Made by a program: the position numbers and the translations under genes. Positions 1 to 12,900 of a stretch of DNA of 64,000 bases are shown here, in pieces (the stretch's first letter is position 1; every line of letters starts with the position of its first letter). The notes below the pieces were generated by a model. That model did not search any database. It saw nothing but the letters and a program-made list of their open reading frames with translations, and was not told where the DNA came from. Source of the DNA: Malus domestica (taxonomy: Eukaryota; Streptophyta; Magnoliopsida; Rosales; Rosaceae); the NCBI RefSeq assembly GCF_042453785.1, contig NC_091672.1, positions 9,008,501 to 9,072,500 of the forward strand, in the 5' to 3' direction.

Positions 1-1120
1 TACCAAAAATAAAAAAATAAAAACTCAAATTTTATTACTATTTTTTATAAATACCCAACAATCTTCTTCACTCCTCACACCACAACTCAATATTTATTTT
101 TGCTACAATCTCATATATTTTCAGTTTTTTATGAGATTCTACTTACAAAGTTCACTCTTAAACAAACTTACGAAATTCGCACTTATGGAAACTTACAAAT
201 CTAAGGCAATATTGGCATGTGGAGGACAATGCCAAGAAACATAAATAAAAATATATATTTGTGAATAGTAATCACCATTGCTCTTCCTATTGCCAAACGA
301 GTGGACTTGCACTAAGACAATTACTATTTAGTGTGAATAGTGAAAGCAATTTCATTGCTTTGCCCTTGCCTTCCCAAAACGGGTGGACTTGCTCTTAAAA
401 GCTAGTTGGGCAAGTCTTAGACAAGGTTTTTCCAAATTTAGAAAAGTTAAATAAACCCAATACTACTAACCTATTGTAGGGAACCAAAACCCCGACCCCT
501 ATCGCCATTCTCACAAAGCCATACATAGACATTACCTCTCATACAACCCCCAGCTAGCAAGTAATTAGCCTTCCTATACAAATAATGGAAATGTGGATGA
601 ATCGACATCAACTAAAGGAATTTAGCTTTTCTTTTCAGTAAGAACATGATAAGAACATCCCTGAGACAAACATCGTTATAAGTAGCCCTCGTTCGAAGTC
701 TTCATTCTCACGTTTTTTACTAGGTTAACACCTCTGCCTATAGTTCTTTGTGTTTAGTAAATACATTCCTTTCAAAGCGTGATAAAATCATTGATTTAAA
801 AGTAGTTTACTTGCTTAGTGCTTGTGCTAAGGTCCTCTTTTCTGGAGCTTCTAAGGATCAACTTGATGTTATGAAGGATTGTCTTGATTCTTTTTGCCTG
901 TCAGAAAGTTAACATAGCCCATATCCGCTTCATTACGATGATTCCAAATTTAAGATCAATGAATTGATGGAGCTCTTAGCATTGCTTTGTTTTTCTCTCA
1001 TTTCATATCAACGAGTTCTAATCAAACCATGAAAGCCAGTTGCTAAGGAAAAGGCAGAACCATAAATACTGTCCGAAATAGTGAAAGGCGCTTGATAATA
1101 TTCTCTCTATTGTATTGCCT
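1..1120. other. AT-rich flank with no recognised gene
   Basis: I see no credible coding region, RNA gene or paired repeat here. Reading frames are short and lack recognisable protein motifs. The stretch lies just outside the large duplication: similarity to the second copy begins at about 1,121, and the corresponding upstream sequence near 38,570-38,683 is different. Confidence 0.5.
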
Positions 1121-3191
1121 ATTATGCCTTTCAAATATCTGTATGGAAAGCTATTCTTGATTTTAGCATGTAATTCTTTGTGATTGTGCCAATTAGTTTT
1201 ATATCTGCAATTCACATTTATACTATATTTTCTTCCTTTTTTAGTGGTTTTCTTCAATGCAGGCAGCAGAAGACCCTCTTCTTTCTCTTGCCTTCTATAT
1301 ATACTAAATGAATCATATGCATTCCTAACATCAAACAATGTTCATTAGCCCTCTGTATACACAAATTTCATGTGACAAATAACACAAGAACACATGTGCA
1401 AAATAATGTTTTGTATTAATGTAAATGTTGGGCTACAATCTATGTTTACAATTTTGAATCCTCTGATTCGATCTTCGGAATGCAAAGTGTGTGTGTAGGG
1501 TGGTTGTTGATCCAATGGTCATGATGACTTGATCTCAGATAAACGGATGTTGCAAGGATTTGGCTTGTGGCAATAAAAAATCGACACGTGTAGTATGCTT
1601 AATGATTCTTCACTGGTTTGATGATGAACGCAGAGAGTTTTCTAAGTCTCCTAAGTGTTTGAGAATTAGGGAGTTTGGGGGGCTTGAGAGCTTCAGCGTC
1701 TGGGTGTGATAATGATTTTCTGGACTATTTCTTTGCCTTAGAGCCTAGTATTTACAAACTCTCTAAGCCTTGACTATGGATGGATTTGGGCTTGATTGTG
1801 GGCTTGATTAATTGACAAAATAACCATGACTCGATTTGTGGCTTGTTCGTGATTTGACTCCACCAATTAATATTTAATTTAGTTAAAAATAATTCTTTCC
1901 GCCAAGTGTTGACACGTGTCCTTCTTGATAACTCATCTAATTTGATAAGTTACATCCATGTTTACGATTTGTGAGAAACATGGCGTATGCCACGTAAGTC
2001 CTGACATGTCGAAAGTTTAATGCGTTGGTGAACAAGTACTTCACCAAAATTTTGATGTTTACAAATGCTCCCATTTTAAGGTGTGACGTATACATGTGCT
2101 TGTCATGTTTAGAATGCGCATTTTGAAGTCCCTCCACATAATGGATGTACTTTGACCACTGTGCTTTGAAGTCCATCAACATAGATGTCGATTCAAGGGT
2201 CATTGAGGCTGAGTCTTAAACGAATTAGGACCACGAGGAGTTTCACGTGGTTGGTGATCTTCAGCTTTGGTGGTGGATGAATCGGCATGTGTTTATTGCA
2301 CTTGTTGATCGTTCACGAGCTTGATGAAGAACATGAGTGTTTGCTTTAGCTAGAGAGTTTTCTGGTTTTCCTCCAAAGGTTTAGATTTACTTCATTTCTA
2401 TGGAGTCGACTTTGATTCAAGGGTGGTGGACACTTGATCTTGAATCAGACTTGTCATTTCTTCGAGGGCCATCAAGGTTTTGATCTTGAATGAAATGGGA
2501 CCACGAGTTTCACGTGGTGTGTGGTATTCGACTTTGTTAGGGATGATTCAACATTTGTTTCTTGTGCTTGTTGATCCTTAACTAGCTTGATGAAGAACAC
2601 AAGTGTGAGTCTTGAAACATGGTTTATGGACTTGTGATTTGAAGTTACCCTTAAAGTGAGCGATTTCGTGCTTACTTAGGGTACACTGTTAACGTGACAT
2701 GAATGTAAAGGCATGTGAGGACCCTCTGGAGACATACTTGTAATTTAATTTGAAGCCTTTCCTCTTTTTTCGAACTTGTGATTTGAAGCCTCATATTTTC
2801 CTTTGGCTGTTACTCATTTGGCACCACATGGCCTTACTTTAATACATTTAGCTTTTCCCTCGTGAATTTGGTGAATGACAAACTGTGTAATAACTCAAAA
2901 CTACCCCGGGAACGTAGGGGAGCCTTAGGGAATGTAATGGGAGTGAATCAGACGAAAAACGAGAAGCCCAAAAAAATTTCAGAACTTTAAAACGCAATTT
3001 TAAGGGTCTAAAAGACTCGGACTTGAAATAGAAATATTCACTTCGGTTTGAAATTTTCATCCAACTTGTACTTCACTTGGGCAATAGGGGCTTTTCCTTT
3101 CAAGAATGAGTAGTTTCAATTATGTGTATTATCCATAGAATAATGCTAGAGTGACCAAATTTTGTAAACCAAATCATGTGCATATTGATAA

Positions 3192-3360
3192 GAACGAGAC
3201 TTGGCTGCTGAAGATTCAGCAACACCTCCTGCTGCCAACCAATCACGGCTAGACACGTGTCCAAGTTGTGAATTTTTTAATACAACTTGGACATGTGTCC
3301 AGCCGTGATTGGTTGGCAGCAGGAGGTGTTGCTGAATCTTTCACCAGCCAAGTCTTTTCC
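3192..3360. mobile_element. MULE-like MITE with long terminal inverted repeats
   Basis: The element is a near-perfect inverted repeat: the left arm reads GACTTGGCTG...GATTCAGCAACACC, and the same sequence returns in reverse complement at the right end. The arms are about 80 bp and cover nearly the whole 169 bp. It is flanked by a 9-bp direct repeat, TATTGATAA, at 3,183-3,191 and 3,361-3,369. Copy B (near 46,460) shows the unoccupied site. A 9-bp target duplication with long arms is the usual hallmark of Mutator-like elements, so I class it as a non-coding MULE derivative. The RNA would fold into a long hairpin. Confidence 0.85.
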
Positions 3361-3587
3361 TATTGATAATAGAATTATTAACCAAATTTAGTTTAAGAAA
3401 TTGATCTCCCTAAAAAATATTTCAAAAATAGAATGAAGAAGAAACAAAACCTTTGGGTTTATAAACCTAGGCTTAAACCCCTCTCTGAAACTCCCACTAA
3501 ACCCTCGGCAGAATCAGAGACCGTCAACATTTCAGCAAAAGGTTCCTCAATTCCGGGCTTTTAGAAACCACAAAGAGAGATTGAGAA

Positions 3588-6500
3588 ATGGGGTCACAGT
3601 CAAAAGGGTTGGTGAAGAAGGGGATGATGGGGTTGGGAGACATGGGTTTCAACACCGGAGGCGAAGCCATCAATTGGTTCCCCGGCCACATAGCTGCCGC
3701 CACATGCGCCATCCGCGACCGCCTCAAGTTCTCCGACTTCGTCATCGAGGTCCGCGACGCTCGTATTCCACTATCCTCCGCCAACCAAGACCTCCAGCCC
3801 CAGCTCCGCGCCAAACGCTCCCTCATTGTCCTCAACAAGAAGGACCTCGCCAATCCTAACATCATGCAAGTAATGTTAATATAAAATTCTGGTTTTTGGG
3901 TTGTTATTGTTATAATTTGTTGATGAATTTTGTGTTTTTCTTGGTTTGATTGTTGTAGAAATGGACTTGATTTTTCGAATCCTCCAAGCAAGATTGCCTT
4001 CCCATCAATGCACATAGCAGGAGTTCGGTTACCAAGGTATATTCAATGTTAACATCACCAGCAAGTTTTGGCTTGCAATTTATTGATTTTTGGGTTCAAA
4101 ATCCTGAAATAAGCACTGGGTTATTGAAGCTTCTTGAGCTGGTGGAGTATAAGCTGAAGGAAGCGATTTCTAGGGAACCTACTCTGCTTGTTATGGTTGT
4201 TGGTGTTCCTAATGTTGGGAAATCAGCTCTAATCAATAATATTCATCGGATTGCATCCTCTTGCCTTCCCGGTAAGAGGTAGTTGTTTTGAATACTATAT
4301 TGGCGGTGGAACCTTGGAATGTCTTTAAGTTTTTAATAACCCTGGAGTTCAGGCAATCCACATTGAAGAATGACAGTGGTCGTGTTTCTTTCGTAGTTCA
4401 GGGGAAGATGAAGCACGCCACGGTGGGTCCATTGCCTGGTGTTGCTCAGGACATTGCTGGATTCAAGGTGAAGTCCTTTTTGCTCTTGATTTAGTTTTTC
4501 CTTTTCATTTTATGCCGAATTGAAAATGCAGCCTAGCCGATGGGTAAATTCTCTTTTTCAGTGTTTCAGAAACGCAAAACTCGTTTGACCAAGAACAAAA
4601 CAGACTAACAATGAATAATACCCATTCCTTTCTTATACTAAGTCTCCTTGCTGATTATACACTTTTCGATCCATCTCATTTGTTAAGCAAAATAATAAAC
4701 TATCTATCTTGTTCTAATTTTTTGTTTCTTTTGTCTACTAATGCTTTCCTTCTGATTCTTTCTTTCTATATTTCCTTTATCTTGTTGATTTGAAAATGGA
4801 AAATTCTCATCTGTTTCCCCTTTGTTTAATTGCTCCTATACAGATTGCTCATTAGCCTAGCATATATGTTCTCAATACTCCAGGTGTGTTGGTTCCAAGT
4901 ATCCCAGACATAGAGACGGGGTTAGAGCTAGCTCTTGCAGGTTTGACCTTTCTCAACTTTGTTGGCAATCACCTTAACATTCTCTCTTTTGAAGTTTCAT
5001 CTTGTATCTTCGGTTCAGAGTCCTTCATGTATAGCCTTAGGTGTACCCTGCTCATTGAAAATATAAAATGAACTTGTACTTCGATAACTTAGTTGGTTTT
5101 TTGATTGTTGGCAGATGGAGAGAGGATCAAATGTTTGAATATTCTATGCCTATTTATGTAGTTGAAGATCCATATTGAATGAAATTCTGATTAGGTAAAT
5201 ATAAGATTTTGATGGGGTTCCAACTTCCATGTGTTGAAAGAAGAATGATGATGTCATGTTAATCTTGAATTGGGTTGAATAAATTTGTTGATAATTTTTT
5301 TAGGAACCCAGGGCAGGGAGTAGTTTGCTACTTCTGTCCACCTCAGTGAACCTCATAATTCAAGTGTACATGCAGGATCTATTAAGGACTTAGTGGTAGG
5401 GGAGGATCGAATTGCTCAATATTTACTTGCAGTTCTAAATTCACGAGGGACACCTTTTTCACTGGAAGAACTCTAACAATAGGAGAATGGAAGGGATTCA
5501 ATATGAAGCCAAAGACAAAATTGATTACAGTCTTAAGAACCTTCGACCTAATAGAAGGAAGGTGCCAAATAAGTCTGATGTGATGTACATTAAGGTAACG
5601 GAGATTACTGTAGTCTTGTCTATCCTTCCATAAAGCAAGTTTTAATGGGGATAATGTCAATCTTCCTATGCTTAGTCACTTTGTTTGAACACTAACAGAA
5701 GAACATACTTTCTGGAAACAAACAGAGATTTTTTTTATTATTTATATTTCATAAACCTGGTACTAGTTTTCTGACTTGGAGAAACCACATTGTAAATTAA
5801 GTACTAAAGCAAAGGCGTCTCACATCACATCATGAATGTCATTGCTGTAATTTGTTTAAAAGTAGGCATTATAGGAGCACGACAATACTCTATTTGGTAG
5901 TTTTACCTGGATTAAAGTGCTGAGGTAAAGGATTCTCACATCCATGTATGATACCATCTTACTTGTTGGAGTCGTCACCAATGCTAGCACAATAGAGATT
6001 TTTTTTTTCTTTTTGGTTTCTGGTTATGTCTTTTGTAAAGGTACGATCAATTTCGGATGCTGGTATTACAAGTCGAAGCTACATGGTGGTTGATGTCATG
6101 CCATTTGGGATTTGCAGCTTACGTTCAGATTGCTTAGTAGAAGGTAGACATTTATTAGAGAATCAAGGGCAAGTTTACTTCCAACATGCTTAACGCAATG
6201 GTGATATTTGGGTGGTGGATTTTTTGTTTGCCTTTTATCTGCATGGTATTTCTTATAATAGATTGGGTAATCATGAATGTGGAAAAGAGATGACTGACTT
6301 AATAAGGATAACATAGTACACGATATAACTATGGTTGATATGATGTCATGGTAAGTAAGGGGCAAGAAAGGTGTCCATTCAAGAAGCTTGGTGGTGAATC
6401 CACATTCTCCATAGGTTTGTCTGTACTGTGTTCCTTAACTTGTTACTTAGATGAGTAACTCATTCATGACCTTTCAAGCCGGAAGTGACAGACTAAATTT

Positions 6501-7958
6501 TTCGTATTAAAGACGTCTGACTGTCATTCGTTTTGTAAGTAATTAACAAGGTGCAGTATTTCTGTTTTTCTTTATTATAATTAGCATTCTTTTTTCCCGC
6601 TTAAAACTCAAATTTGTAATTTGTAGGTACTGTCAGGAGTGTATATGAGTGTTAAGCTATCTTTTAGTTTCTTTGGTCGCTAACCTGCTGATACTCTTAC
6701 GGTAGCCATTTTATATTTCTTCGCGCTGTGTGACTCATCACTTTGCACTTTATTTTTGACACTTTTCAGTGTAGCTTAGATAAGAATCGTCGGTGTGATC
6801 GGCTAATATATTGTTATGTTTTTATGTCTTTTAAAATTCTAGTATTGTTCATGTTGATTTTTAGGATATGGTAACGGAAGTGCAAATTGCACTGTATTCG
6901 ACACTGTCAGAATTCAATGGCAAACCAGAAGATGAGGGTGACTTGGAGATGCTTAGGCCATCTCCAACCGAAGGGTCAAGAGGGCCAAAGGGCCGAAAAT
7001 AGCTCGAAAACCGTCCCTAACCGAGGGCTAGGCCATAGGGCTGTAGAATCTGATAGGGCACTACGGAATCGAAAAGGGTTGGAGGGCTGGAGGGCTGGCT
7101 ACATCCTGCTAGCCAGCTGGGGGCTGGCTAGAAAAAATGGAGGAATGCATTGAATTTTTTTTTTTAACAGTTTTATTATTATTTTTTATTTACAAAATTT
7201 TTCCTATAACTTCTATTTTTCATTTTTTTTAAATTCTATTTTCTTCCTATAACTTTTATTTTACAAAATTTGTTTCATATTTTTTTTTAAAATTCCATTT
7301 TTTTCCTATAACTTCTATTTCACAAAATTTGTTTCATTTTATTTTAAATTCTATTTTTTCCTATAACTTCTATTTCACAAAATTTTTTTCATATATTTTT
7401 TTAATTCTATTTTTTTCCTATAACTTCCTAAGCCATTATACAACATCAAATTAAATTATGTAACATGAAACAACATTAAACAATATGAAACAACATTAAA
7501 TAACATTAACCAACATAAAGATTATACAACATAAAAAAATATTTAACAACATGAAACTTAAACAACATTTAAGTTATAGTTTTTAAATAATAAATTATGT
7601 TTGGCCCTATAGCCCTTTGACCCTCAGTTAGAGACGGTTTTTTATGATAGGGTTAAAATGAACTCTCTGGCCCTTTGGCCCTCGGTTGGAGACGGAGGCA
7701 AATATGGTCATGTAATGTTCATTAAAATATTAATATCTTGGAGGACCAAAGGGCTAAAATGAGCCCTCTAACCTGTCCTTGGTTGGAGATGGTCTTATAG
7801 AGTAGCAGTTTGAAGCACTGCAGACGGCCTTAAAGATACCTAATAAGGGGTCTGAAGCTCGTTTGATGGTATCAAAGAAATTTCTTACCTTATTTAGGTT
7901 AGGTAAGTTGTGTACTTTTATCCTTGATGATGTCCCCGATGATAATCCGCCCTCATGA
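3588..7958 (+). pseudogene. DAR-type (YlqF/MTG1-like) mitochondrial GTPase pseudogene, copy A
   Basis: Seven exons can be traced: 3588-3869, 3959-4036, 4130-4271, 4397-4467, 4844-4940, 5366-5594 and 6865-7958, the last split by an inserted element. The translation has the circularly permuted order of the YlqF/MTG1 family: NWFPGH and a DAR motif, G4 (NKKD), G1 (GVPNVGKS), then G3. The family acts in mitochondrial ribosome assembly; Arabidopsis SIN2 is the nearest relative I recognise. Several lesions kill it: TGA at 3968-3970 (CGA in copy B), TAG at 4853-4855 (CAG in copy B), an extra T at about 5,454-5,458, an 839-bp insertion in exon 7, and TAG just after that insertion (also in copy B). The G3 motif DTPG has become NTPG (4874-4876). 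The C-terminal tail ends in ...DDNPPS and TGA at 7956-7958. Confidence 0.88.
6956..7794. mobile_element. TTA-flanked MITE-like element inside GTPase exon 7 (copy A)
   Basis: Terminal inverted repeats GGCCATCTCCAACC (left) and GGTTGGAGATGGTC (right) are flanked by TTA at 6953-6955 and 7795-7797. Removing the element rejoins the GTPase exon in frame (Glu-Met-Leu / Ile-Glu). A 3-bp TTA duplication points to a PIF/Harbinger (Tourist-like) derivative. The interior has no transposase. It is AT-rich and holds about five degenerate units of 55-70 bp containing CCTATAACTTCTATTT (7,195-7,430). The same element sits at the same place in copy B, so the insertion is older than the duplication. Confidence 0.75.
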
Positions 7959-7972
7959 AACATTTTATTTTT

Positions 7973-8126
7973 AGGAAAACTAATGAAAAATATTTGAAAA
8001 CTTTGAGTTTTAATGATAAAGACAAAATAAAGGGTAAAGTGAATAGTACCATGATTGATTTTTTAGTGTAAAAATATGGTTTTTCGTTAAAGTGAACAGT
8101 ACCGGGAGCTTTTCGTTAAAATTCCC
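7973..8126. mobile_element. Small insertion present only in copy A
   Basis: Copy A has about 154 bp here that copy B lacks (compare 56,590-56,600, where the sequence runs straight on). The ends are roughly inverted (GGAAAACTAATGAAAA against GGGAATTTTAACGAAAA), and the interior contains AGTGAATAGTACC and AGTGAACAGTACC, a short diverged repeat. Flanking AT-rich bases make the target duplication unclear. A MITE is the likeliest explanation; its family is not determined. Confidence 0.55.
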
Positions 8127-8396
8127 AATTATTCTCTTCTTTAACTTGACATAGATAGACTTGTACATGTGGTCCATTTTTGTCTTCTTAAACTTTAACA
8201 TTTTATGTTTCTCTTCTTTCAATCGCAATCGCAATCGCAATCGACGTCCCTATGACAGCTGGTGAGACGTTGTCATAAATATCATCACCAGCACCGATGC
8301 TTGTATTTACACACCGATGCGTTGAAATAAAAATTGAGAAGTCAGCATACACATTTGAATTCATGAATGACACAGACAGTTTGCCAAACAAGAGTA

Positions 8397-8476
8397 TTAC
8401 TGGGACTTCAAATCTCATATTTCATATATCATCACCAGCACCGATATTTTAAATTACTAATTTGAAGTCCCAGTAA
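8397..8476. repeat. Short inverted repeat
   Basis: TTACTGGGACTTCAAAT at 8,397-8,413 recurs in reverse complement at 8,460-8,476, with a related third arm near 8,505-8,527. The phrase ATCATCACCAGCACCGAT occurs both before (about 8,280) and inside (about 8,429) the structure. It lies in the block absent from copy B. It may be a small MITE remnant or a local rearrangement. Confidence 0.5.
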
Positions 8477-9305
8477 AACTTATATTTCATATTTCATATG
8501 AGTTTTACTGGAACTCTACTTCAAATTACATAATTATTTATCTTGTGTGCACTTGTTGAGAGTATGAATCTAATGTTGAGGAAGTAAATCATTGCATGAG
8601 AGAATGCTCGAATGATTTTACTTAGTAACTCCTCTCGATATTTTTTCAATTGGTTTTCTGTTGAATGTTGACGTTGTAAGTTGATTAGTATGGGACTTGA
8701 GAGCAGCTTGCAGTTGGATTTTATTTATGAGAGAGACTAATGAAATAGACATGGGCCCTCCATTTTGTATGAAAAGTACCCGCGACTACCCAACGTAAGC
8801 CCTATAACGCCATGAAGGGAACGTTTCATGATCATTTTATTTTTAGTTTTTTTTTCTTTTATTTTTATTTATAAATCTGTTTTGAAAACTGAATGATAAA
8901 TTTTGAAAACACAAGAAAATAGTCTTTATTTTTTGGTTTTCAATTTAAATTGTTTCTGAAAACTAAAAGTAGTTACAAACAGGTGTTTTTTTTTTCAATT
9001 TTATAATAATAATAATAATAAAAAGTAAAAATGAAATGATTGTCAAACAACCGACATTTACTTGAAGAGAATAGAAAATTGAAATTAATTTGATTCCTAA
9101 CTTTCATGTGTTTACTAAAATATGCAGTATTGAAATCATTCTATTTTATAACTTTCTCAGTGTTCCTTACCACATGGAAAAATCGAGAGTGGTGTGGGTC
9201 CCACCTTAAAATATGTAACCTAATATCCCATTTCCTTATTTCTCTTCCTCAATTCATGACTATTTTAGCAATTTTATTTAGTACAACGATATATGTTACA
9301 TTAAG

Positions 9306-9437
9306 AGAATAGGGAGTTCGGCTAAGCCACACAATAGGCAACCTAATTTGGTATCGAATTCGCCATCTACGAAATTCGACCCAAATACCTCTCAAATACA
9401 AGTGAAGAGGAATACCACCGGACCGTAGTACTGAGTA
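9306..9437 (-). mobile_element. SINE fragment (same family as 31,730-31,906)
   Basis: The reverse complement aligns with the complete SINE at 31,730-31,906: both have CTCAGTACTACGGT near the start, CCTCTTCACTTG in the middle and ATACCAAATTAGGTTGCC followed by GGCTTAGCCGAACTC at the end. The internal B-box-like segment is more degraded here, and I see no A-tail or target duplication. Copy B lost this fragment within a larger deletion. Confidence 0.7.
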
Positions 9438-9880
9438 GCCTAGTCATTTCATGTAAATGAAAGATGTATCATAAGTTTACCAAATTTTGTAAGGGCTACT
9501 ACAAATTTTGTAAGGGCCACTACAAATTTCTAGACCAAAAATGCTACCATTACCACATATTTGCATCATCATTTGTACCACCCCTCTAATAGATATGAGA
9601 CTCACGTATTTTGCTGGGCCCTAACTCTATTAGAGAAAAGATACAAATAATGGTACAAATATGTGATAAGTGTACCATTATTCTTTATGGACTGATCTCC
9701 ATATATATTGCCTATTAATAAACTTATGATGAAACCTTAACTATTTGAGTAAATTAAAGATATGATCAAGATAAAAGAAAACATAAGCTAAACTACCGTA
9801 TACCATCCATACCCATGTTCTGAAGCATCCTACTTTATGAGAGAACGTGTTTAGGTTGTTGCTAGGGCTAGGGTAGCGCT

Positions 9881-9888
9881 TATAAATG
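9881..9888 (+). promoter_or_regulatory. Probable TATA box of the ABCG gene
   Basis: TATAAATG lies 61 bp upstream of the chosen ATG (9,942) of the intact ABCG gene. This spacing fits a plant TATA box about 30 bp upstream of a short 5' leader. Copy B lacks this segment altogether. Confidence 0.5.
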
Positions 9889-9941
9889 TGAGAAGAGTAT
9901 TTCTAGAGTTTGCAGTGAGCATTGAGCACAACTGTGTAAAA

Positions 9942-12900
9942 ATGGCAGAGAGGTCGACAGAGAATGATAATAATAGATCAGCTGGAGGTGCAGGTGCAGG
10001 GAAGTATTTGGTGTGGGAGGAAATAACGGTGGCGGTGGTGGCGAACTTGAAAAATGGTGCAACGTCGAGAAAGTTGCTAAATGGGATTAGTGGCTACGCT
10101 GAACCTGACCGGATGATGGCACTCATGGGTCCTTCTGGCTCTGGAAAATCAACCGTACTTGATGCCTTGGCTGGTATATATATTCATACGTCTCCTCTCT
10201 CTCTCTCTCTCTCGATGACAGAATCCGAAGATATTGTTTTTTTCGTAAAAAAAAAAAGAAATGTTATTATTTGGCTACACATGCACATACGTTATGGTGT
10301 TTCGCTTGTCTAGTCGTTCCCTTCAAAACACCCTCGTCTTATAGGTTAAAATGCTTGTTTGAGCTTCTTCTTCAGGGAAAAAAAAAGAAAAAAAAAAAGG
10401 GAACTAAGAAATTATTATTAATTCCACATCAATCAGTTGGGTTAAACAAAGATAATACTAAACCATGGTCATTTATGATCTTCATGAGTAATCTAAATAT
10501 CGTGAGTAATCGATGTTTTTGCATGGAATCCAAACTAATGATGTTTATATTGATATGGTTTTCATTTATACATAGTGAAATATAACATAAACAAACCTTT
10601 GTATCAAAATCATTACTAGTTTTTTTAACATGTGCTACATTAGTTGACTAATGCAATGTGTCCGGCTATCTCTGCATCCAATTCTGAATTTTCTTCCTTG
10701 TATCATAAATTAAACTAAAAAATCACTTGAATAAAAAAAAAAATTATTACAAGTTTTCCTGACATGTGCTACACAAGTTAACTAAGGCAATGTGCCCCTC
10801 TTAGCAGTCAAGTTTGAATTTTCTTCTTTATAACTCAAATTAGATTAAAATCATGTAAATAAGATCATCATTGGAGAGACTTTTTCATATGATCGAAATA
10901 TGAATCAATACACCATTTACATTATATCACATAGTGTACCACTTTGTGTTATGACGTACACATAAAAAATTTCACTTTGTGTTATGTGCGATATTTTGTG
11001 GATCCTCTTAAAGCATGCATCGACATGTGCAAACTGCGTGAACAAATATTAATTACAGTAATTGGACTGTAAATGTCTGCCGACATCAGAAATCATTAGA
11101 GGATGGTTTGGGATAGACAGTTGAGGAACCGGATAAATTTAATCTTAGACAAATATTCTGCCCTTTCTTAATATTGCTATATTAATGGTCCAATAGATCA
11201 TCCCTCATTCCTACTATGATGCATCATCTTTTACGTTGAGACCAGATCATCTTCTTTTGTGCAATTCCCGAAGAATCATGGGAAATTATATTTTTACATT
11301 TTTCTCTTTTTTGTGCATCTTTATTTTTAATTTATTCTATTTCAAATTCTAAAAATCATTAATAGACAAAAAGTGTTAATGGAGGGGTGCGAAATCAATT
11401 TTGAACAATTTCCATTTGATATTTACTATAAGCACACAACTAAACCAAATAAACATTAACTAATTAATCAACTAGAAAATGTAATACATATAATATTTAA
11501 ATTATGGGGATTTTAAAAAACATAATTTGAGACGTATTATATTTTATACTTCACTAATTTACTCTAAAATATATTCTGCTAAAATAATTGGTTTGTTCGT
11601 GTCATGTTAGCAATAATTAAAATTGAGCAACGTTAATTAAGAGACATTTTAATGAATAAGCTAAAACAAAACTTGGTGGATCATCATTGGTGACCCAGTC
11701 TAACCCAATTTGTTAGTTCACTAGGCTGACTCAACTCTATTAACTGGGCGTCAAGCACAATTTTTAAGCCCAATCATGTCTGCTCTTAATCCTTACAGAT
11801 AATTAATTATGCCCAGAAGTTTGAATTGATTGTAATCTTCTGTATAAATTTCCTCATATGCCAAGTTTGAATTGATTGTAATATTCTGTATAAATTTCCT
11901 CATATGCCAGTAATGTTTTTCTTGGATATTATCAGGGAGGCTTCCTGCAAATGTCAAAATGTCTGGAGATGTTGTACTGAATGGGAACAAAAGAAGCAGA
12001 AACTGCACAGATATTGTAAGTGTAACTTAGGACATCCTTCAAATGAACATATGACCCGCAAGTTTTGTTCTCATAATTATATGAATTAAAGACCCAAATA
12101 ATGTGTGTTAATTTTTGTATGCCTGCAATATTTCAGTCATATGTAACTCAAGAGGACTTTTTCTTGGGATCACTCACAGTCAGAGAAACTCTAACATATT
12201 CAGCTCATATAAGGCTCCCTTGTAAAATGACCAAAGAGGAGAAGAATGAGGTGGTAGAAAACACTATCACAAAAATGGGGCTTCAAGATATCGCTGGAAG
12301 TAACATCGGAAACTGGCACTTGAGAGGCATAAGTAAGGGAGAAAAGAGGAGACTCAGCATATGTATTGAAGTACTTACACAACCTCATGTGTTGCTGCTT
12401 GATGAACCCACCAGCGGCCTCGACAGTGCTTCCTCTTTCTTTGTGATATGGACACTTAGAAACATTGCTCGTGATGGAAGAATAGTCATTTGCTCCATTC
12501 ACCAACCTAGTATCGATGTCTTCAATCTCTTCGACGACCTGCTCCTCTTAGCAGGAGGTGAAACTGTTTATTTTGGAGAAGCAAAGATTGCTGTAAAGGT
12601 AAATTTCATTGTTCTAAAAATTCCCGCCTAAGCGCAACGCAGATGATCACTGCCCCGATTAATGCTTAGACGTTTGAAAATTAAGAAAGAGCGCCTAAAC
12701 CAACTGAGGCACCCACCTAGACCGCCTAGGCACCCGCCTAGCCTGCCCAGACCCGCCTAGCCACCCGCCTAGGTTGCGACTCACTTAGACAGAAAATAGA
12801 TAACTTTTATTTTGCATTTTTTTTCTCAATAAATTGTAAGAGACTTGTTGAATACTTAAATGAATACATATTACATGCATGTTCTTCCAATATCTCATAA

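Larger units (their letters stand above)
7959..9880. other. Intergenic region between GTPase pseudogene and ABCG gene
   Basis: No gene is visible. The stretch includes the small insertion at 7,973-8,126, simple repeats (TCGCAA units near 8,220; AAT units near 9,006) and a SINE fragment at 9,306-9,437. A block at about 8,368-8,727 is present in copy A but missing in copy B, where the sequence jumps within a shared ATGA. The end of this region must hold the ABCG promoter. Confidence 0.6.

Noticed and set aside
1937..2203. Minus-strand open frame of 88 residues in the duplicated flank
   Set aside because: Its counterpart in copy B is not kept open, and no motif is visible.
9888..9941. An upstream extension of the ABCG protein by 18 codons
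   Set aside because: It would start at GTG inside or next to the TATA box; ATG 9,942 is the reasonable start.
10271..10585. Open frame of about 100 residues inside ABCG intron 1
   Set aside because: Lysine-run and low-complexity content, no motif, and located in an intron.
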